Origin: an uncultured Opitutia bacterium
Lineage (GTDB): Bacteria; Verrucomicrobiota; Verrucomicrobiia; Opitutales; Opitutaceae
Direction: 5' to 3'
Assembly: GCA_903834135.1 (NCBI GenBank)
Contig: CAILHZ010000022.1
Coordinates: forward strand, 38,464 to 102,463
DNA: 64,000 nt
Each line of letters starts with the position of its first letter. Positions within the stretch are counted from its first letter, which is position 1. Shown piece by piece: positions 63,448 through 64,000 of this stretch. The position numbers were made by a program, and so were the translations under genes. The notes under the pieces were generated by a model, which made no database searches, had not been told where the DNA came from, and was given only the letters and a program-made list of their open reading frames with translations.

Positions 63448-64000
63448 GCAGTTGTAGCTTTGCCTTCGATGAAGACAGGATCAGCCATAATTGCTTTGTG
63501 CAGAGGAATCGTTGTTTTGATACCACGAACTAAATATTCGCTTAAGGCGCGATAAGTGCGCTCAAGTGCTTCTTTGCGTGTTTTTCCAGAACAAATGAGC
63601 TTACCGATCATTGAATCGTAATGAGGAGGTATCGTGTAGCCGCTGTATGCATGACTATCTACACGAACCCCTAAACCGCCTGGTGCATAGTAAAGTCCAA
63701 TGGTTCCAGGTGAGGGAGCAAAATTGCGTGCTGGATCTTCAGCATTGATGCGGCATTCGATAGCGTGGCGTTCAAAGGTGATATCACTTTGATCAAATTC
63801 AAGTTTTTCGCCGTTCGCTATTTTAATCTGTTGTTTTACTAAATCGATGCCAGTTACTTCCTCAGTAACAGGATGCTCCACTTGGATGCGCGTATTCATC
63901 TCGATGAAGTAGTAATTACCTTTAGCATCTACTAAGAATTCAATCGTTCCTGCATTTTCGTATTCAGCAGCTTCTGCTGCACGTACTGCTGCCTTACCCA
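63399..64000 (-). CDS. accC: Acetyl-CoA carboxylase biotin carboxylase subunit, 5' end outside the window
   Basis: The C-terminal third of biotin carboxylase: [40 protein letters not shown] (active-site Glu/Asn/Arg), [20 protein letters not shown] and [12 protein letters not shown]. AccC carboxylates biotin on AccB for fatty acid synthesis. The frame is open to the window edge, so about 200 residues are visible. Its end overlaps the convergent 268-aa gene by 49 bases. Confidence 0.96.
   Translation of the reverse strand, partial: GKAAVRAAEAAEYENAGTIEFLVDAKGNYYFIEMNTRIQVEHPVTEEVTGIDLVKQQIKIANGEKLEFDQSDITFERHAIECRINAEDPARNFAPSPGTIGLYYAPGGLGVRVDSHAYSGYTIPPHYDSMIGKLICSGKTRKEALERTYRALSEYLVRGIKTTIPLHKAIMADPVFIEGKATTAYMEDFLSRTTPDLFS

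Noticed and set aside
56045..63450. tRNA-Ser as integration site of a genomic island
   Set aside because: The tRNA 3' end (GTTCGAATCCCTCCTCC) is not repeated near 63.4 kb and there is no integrase. The block may still be foreign, but tRNA-targeted integration is not supported.
1..64000. CRISPR arrays, insertion sequences or prophage genes
   Set aside because: No regular spaced repeats, transposase, integrase or phage structural gene was seen anywhere in the window.

Overview
The window looks like chromosomal DNA of a Gram-negative bacterium of the PVC group, most likely Verrucomicrobiota (Opitutae-like). This is an inference from gene content, not from a marker search. Supporting signs are a free-standing SWIB-domain protein, MsbA and LPS/LOS-core glycosyltransferases, menaquinone genes with a cyanobacterial-type DHNA-CoA thioesterase, and a moxR-DUF58-bat operon. 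By eye the G+C content is in the low-to-mid 40s percent. Genes are packed tightly, with many ATGA start/stop overlaps and several convergent pairs that share a TTAA or TTAG tetranucleotide at their stops.

Layout. 0-5 kb: two tandem paralogous small proteins, a heterodimeric ABC exporter with one degenerate ATP site, and a SWIB protein with a strong terminator. 5.5-9.6 kb: ppk and htpG, with a possible 13-codon leader ORF and hairpin between them. 9.7-16 kb: an ABC-2-like exporter, a SYLF protein, cinA C-terminal domain, xthA and guaB. 16-18.8 kb: menC, menE and a menI-like thioesterase. 18.8-29.9 kb: housekeeping and repair genes (polX, an IMPase-like phosphatase, a beta-CASP MBL protein, mogA/moaB, a MazG-like pyrophosphohydrolase, an Hsp20-like protein, rlmJ, a metallophosphoesterase, gluQ, a LOG protein, a Nudix protein and a PIN-like protein). 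A structured RNA candidate lies at about 24.44-24.64 kb. 29.9-37.2 kb: the Bat operon (moxR, DUF58, batA, a batB/C fusion, a batD/E fusion). 37.4-44 kb: rmuC, an ABC ATPase without its permease, surE, pnp, rpsO (with structured leaders) and dciA. 44-50.6 kb: four GT2 and GT9 glycosyltransferases plus msbA, a surface-glycolipid assembly block. 50.6-56 kb: oppC, oppB, an M28 peptidase and an oppA-like lipoprotein. tRNA-Ser(UGA) is at 56.05 kb.

The most unusual part is 56.19-63.45 kb, between tRNA-Ser and accC. Seven tightly overlapping minus-strand genes face a TraD/TraG/VirD4-type coupling ATPase and an unknown gene on the plus strand. The first minus-strand gene encodes a 443-aa protein whose C-terminus carries a PD-(D/E)xK nuclease pattern typical of polymorphic toxins. 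Two genes downstream is a 112-aa protein resembling Imm70-type immunity proteins. The intergenic region between the divergent genes holds an 18-bp perfect inverted repeat, so both genes have the same sequence just before their start codons. Fifteen bases of that sequence also precede the start codon of the PIN-like gene at 29.4 kb. I read this as a candidate nuclease effector/immunity module linked to a type IV-like coupling ATPase. It also carries a zinc/manganese-type binding protein and several unassigned secreted or membrane proteins. No integrase, relaxase, VirB genes or flanking att repeat are visible, so how the region was acquired and how any effector is delivered remain open.
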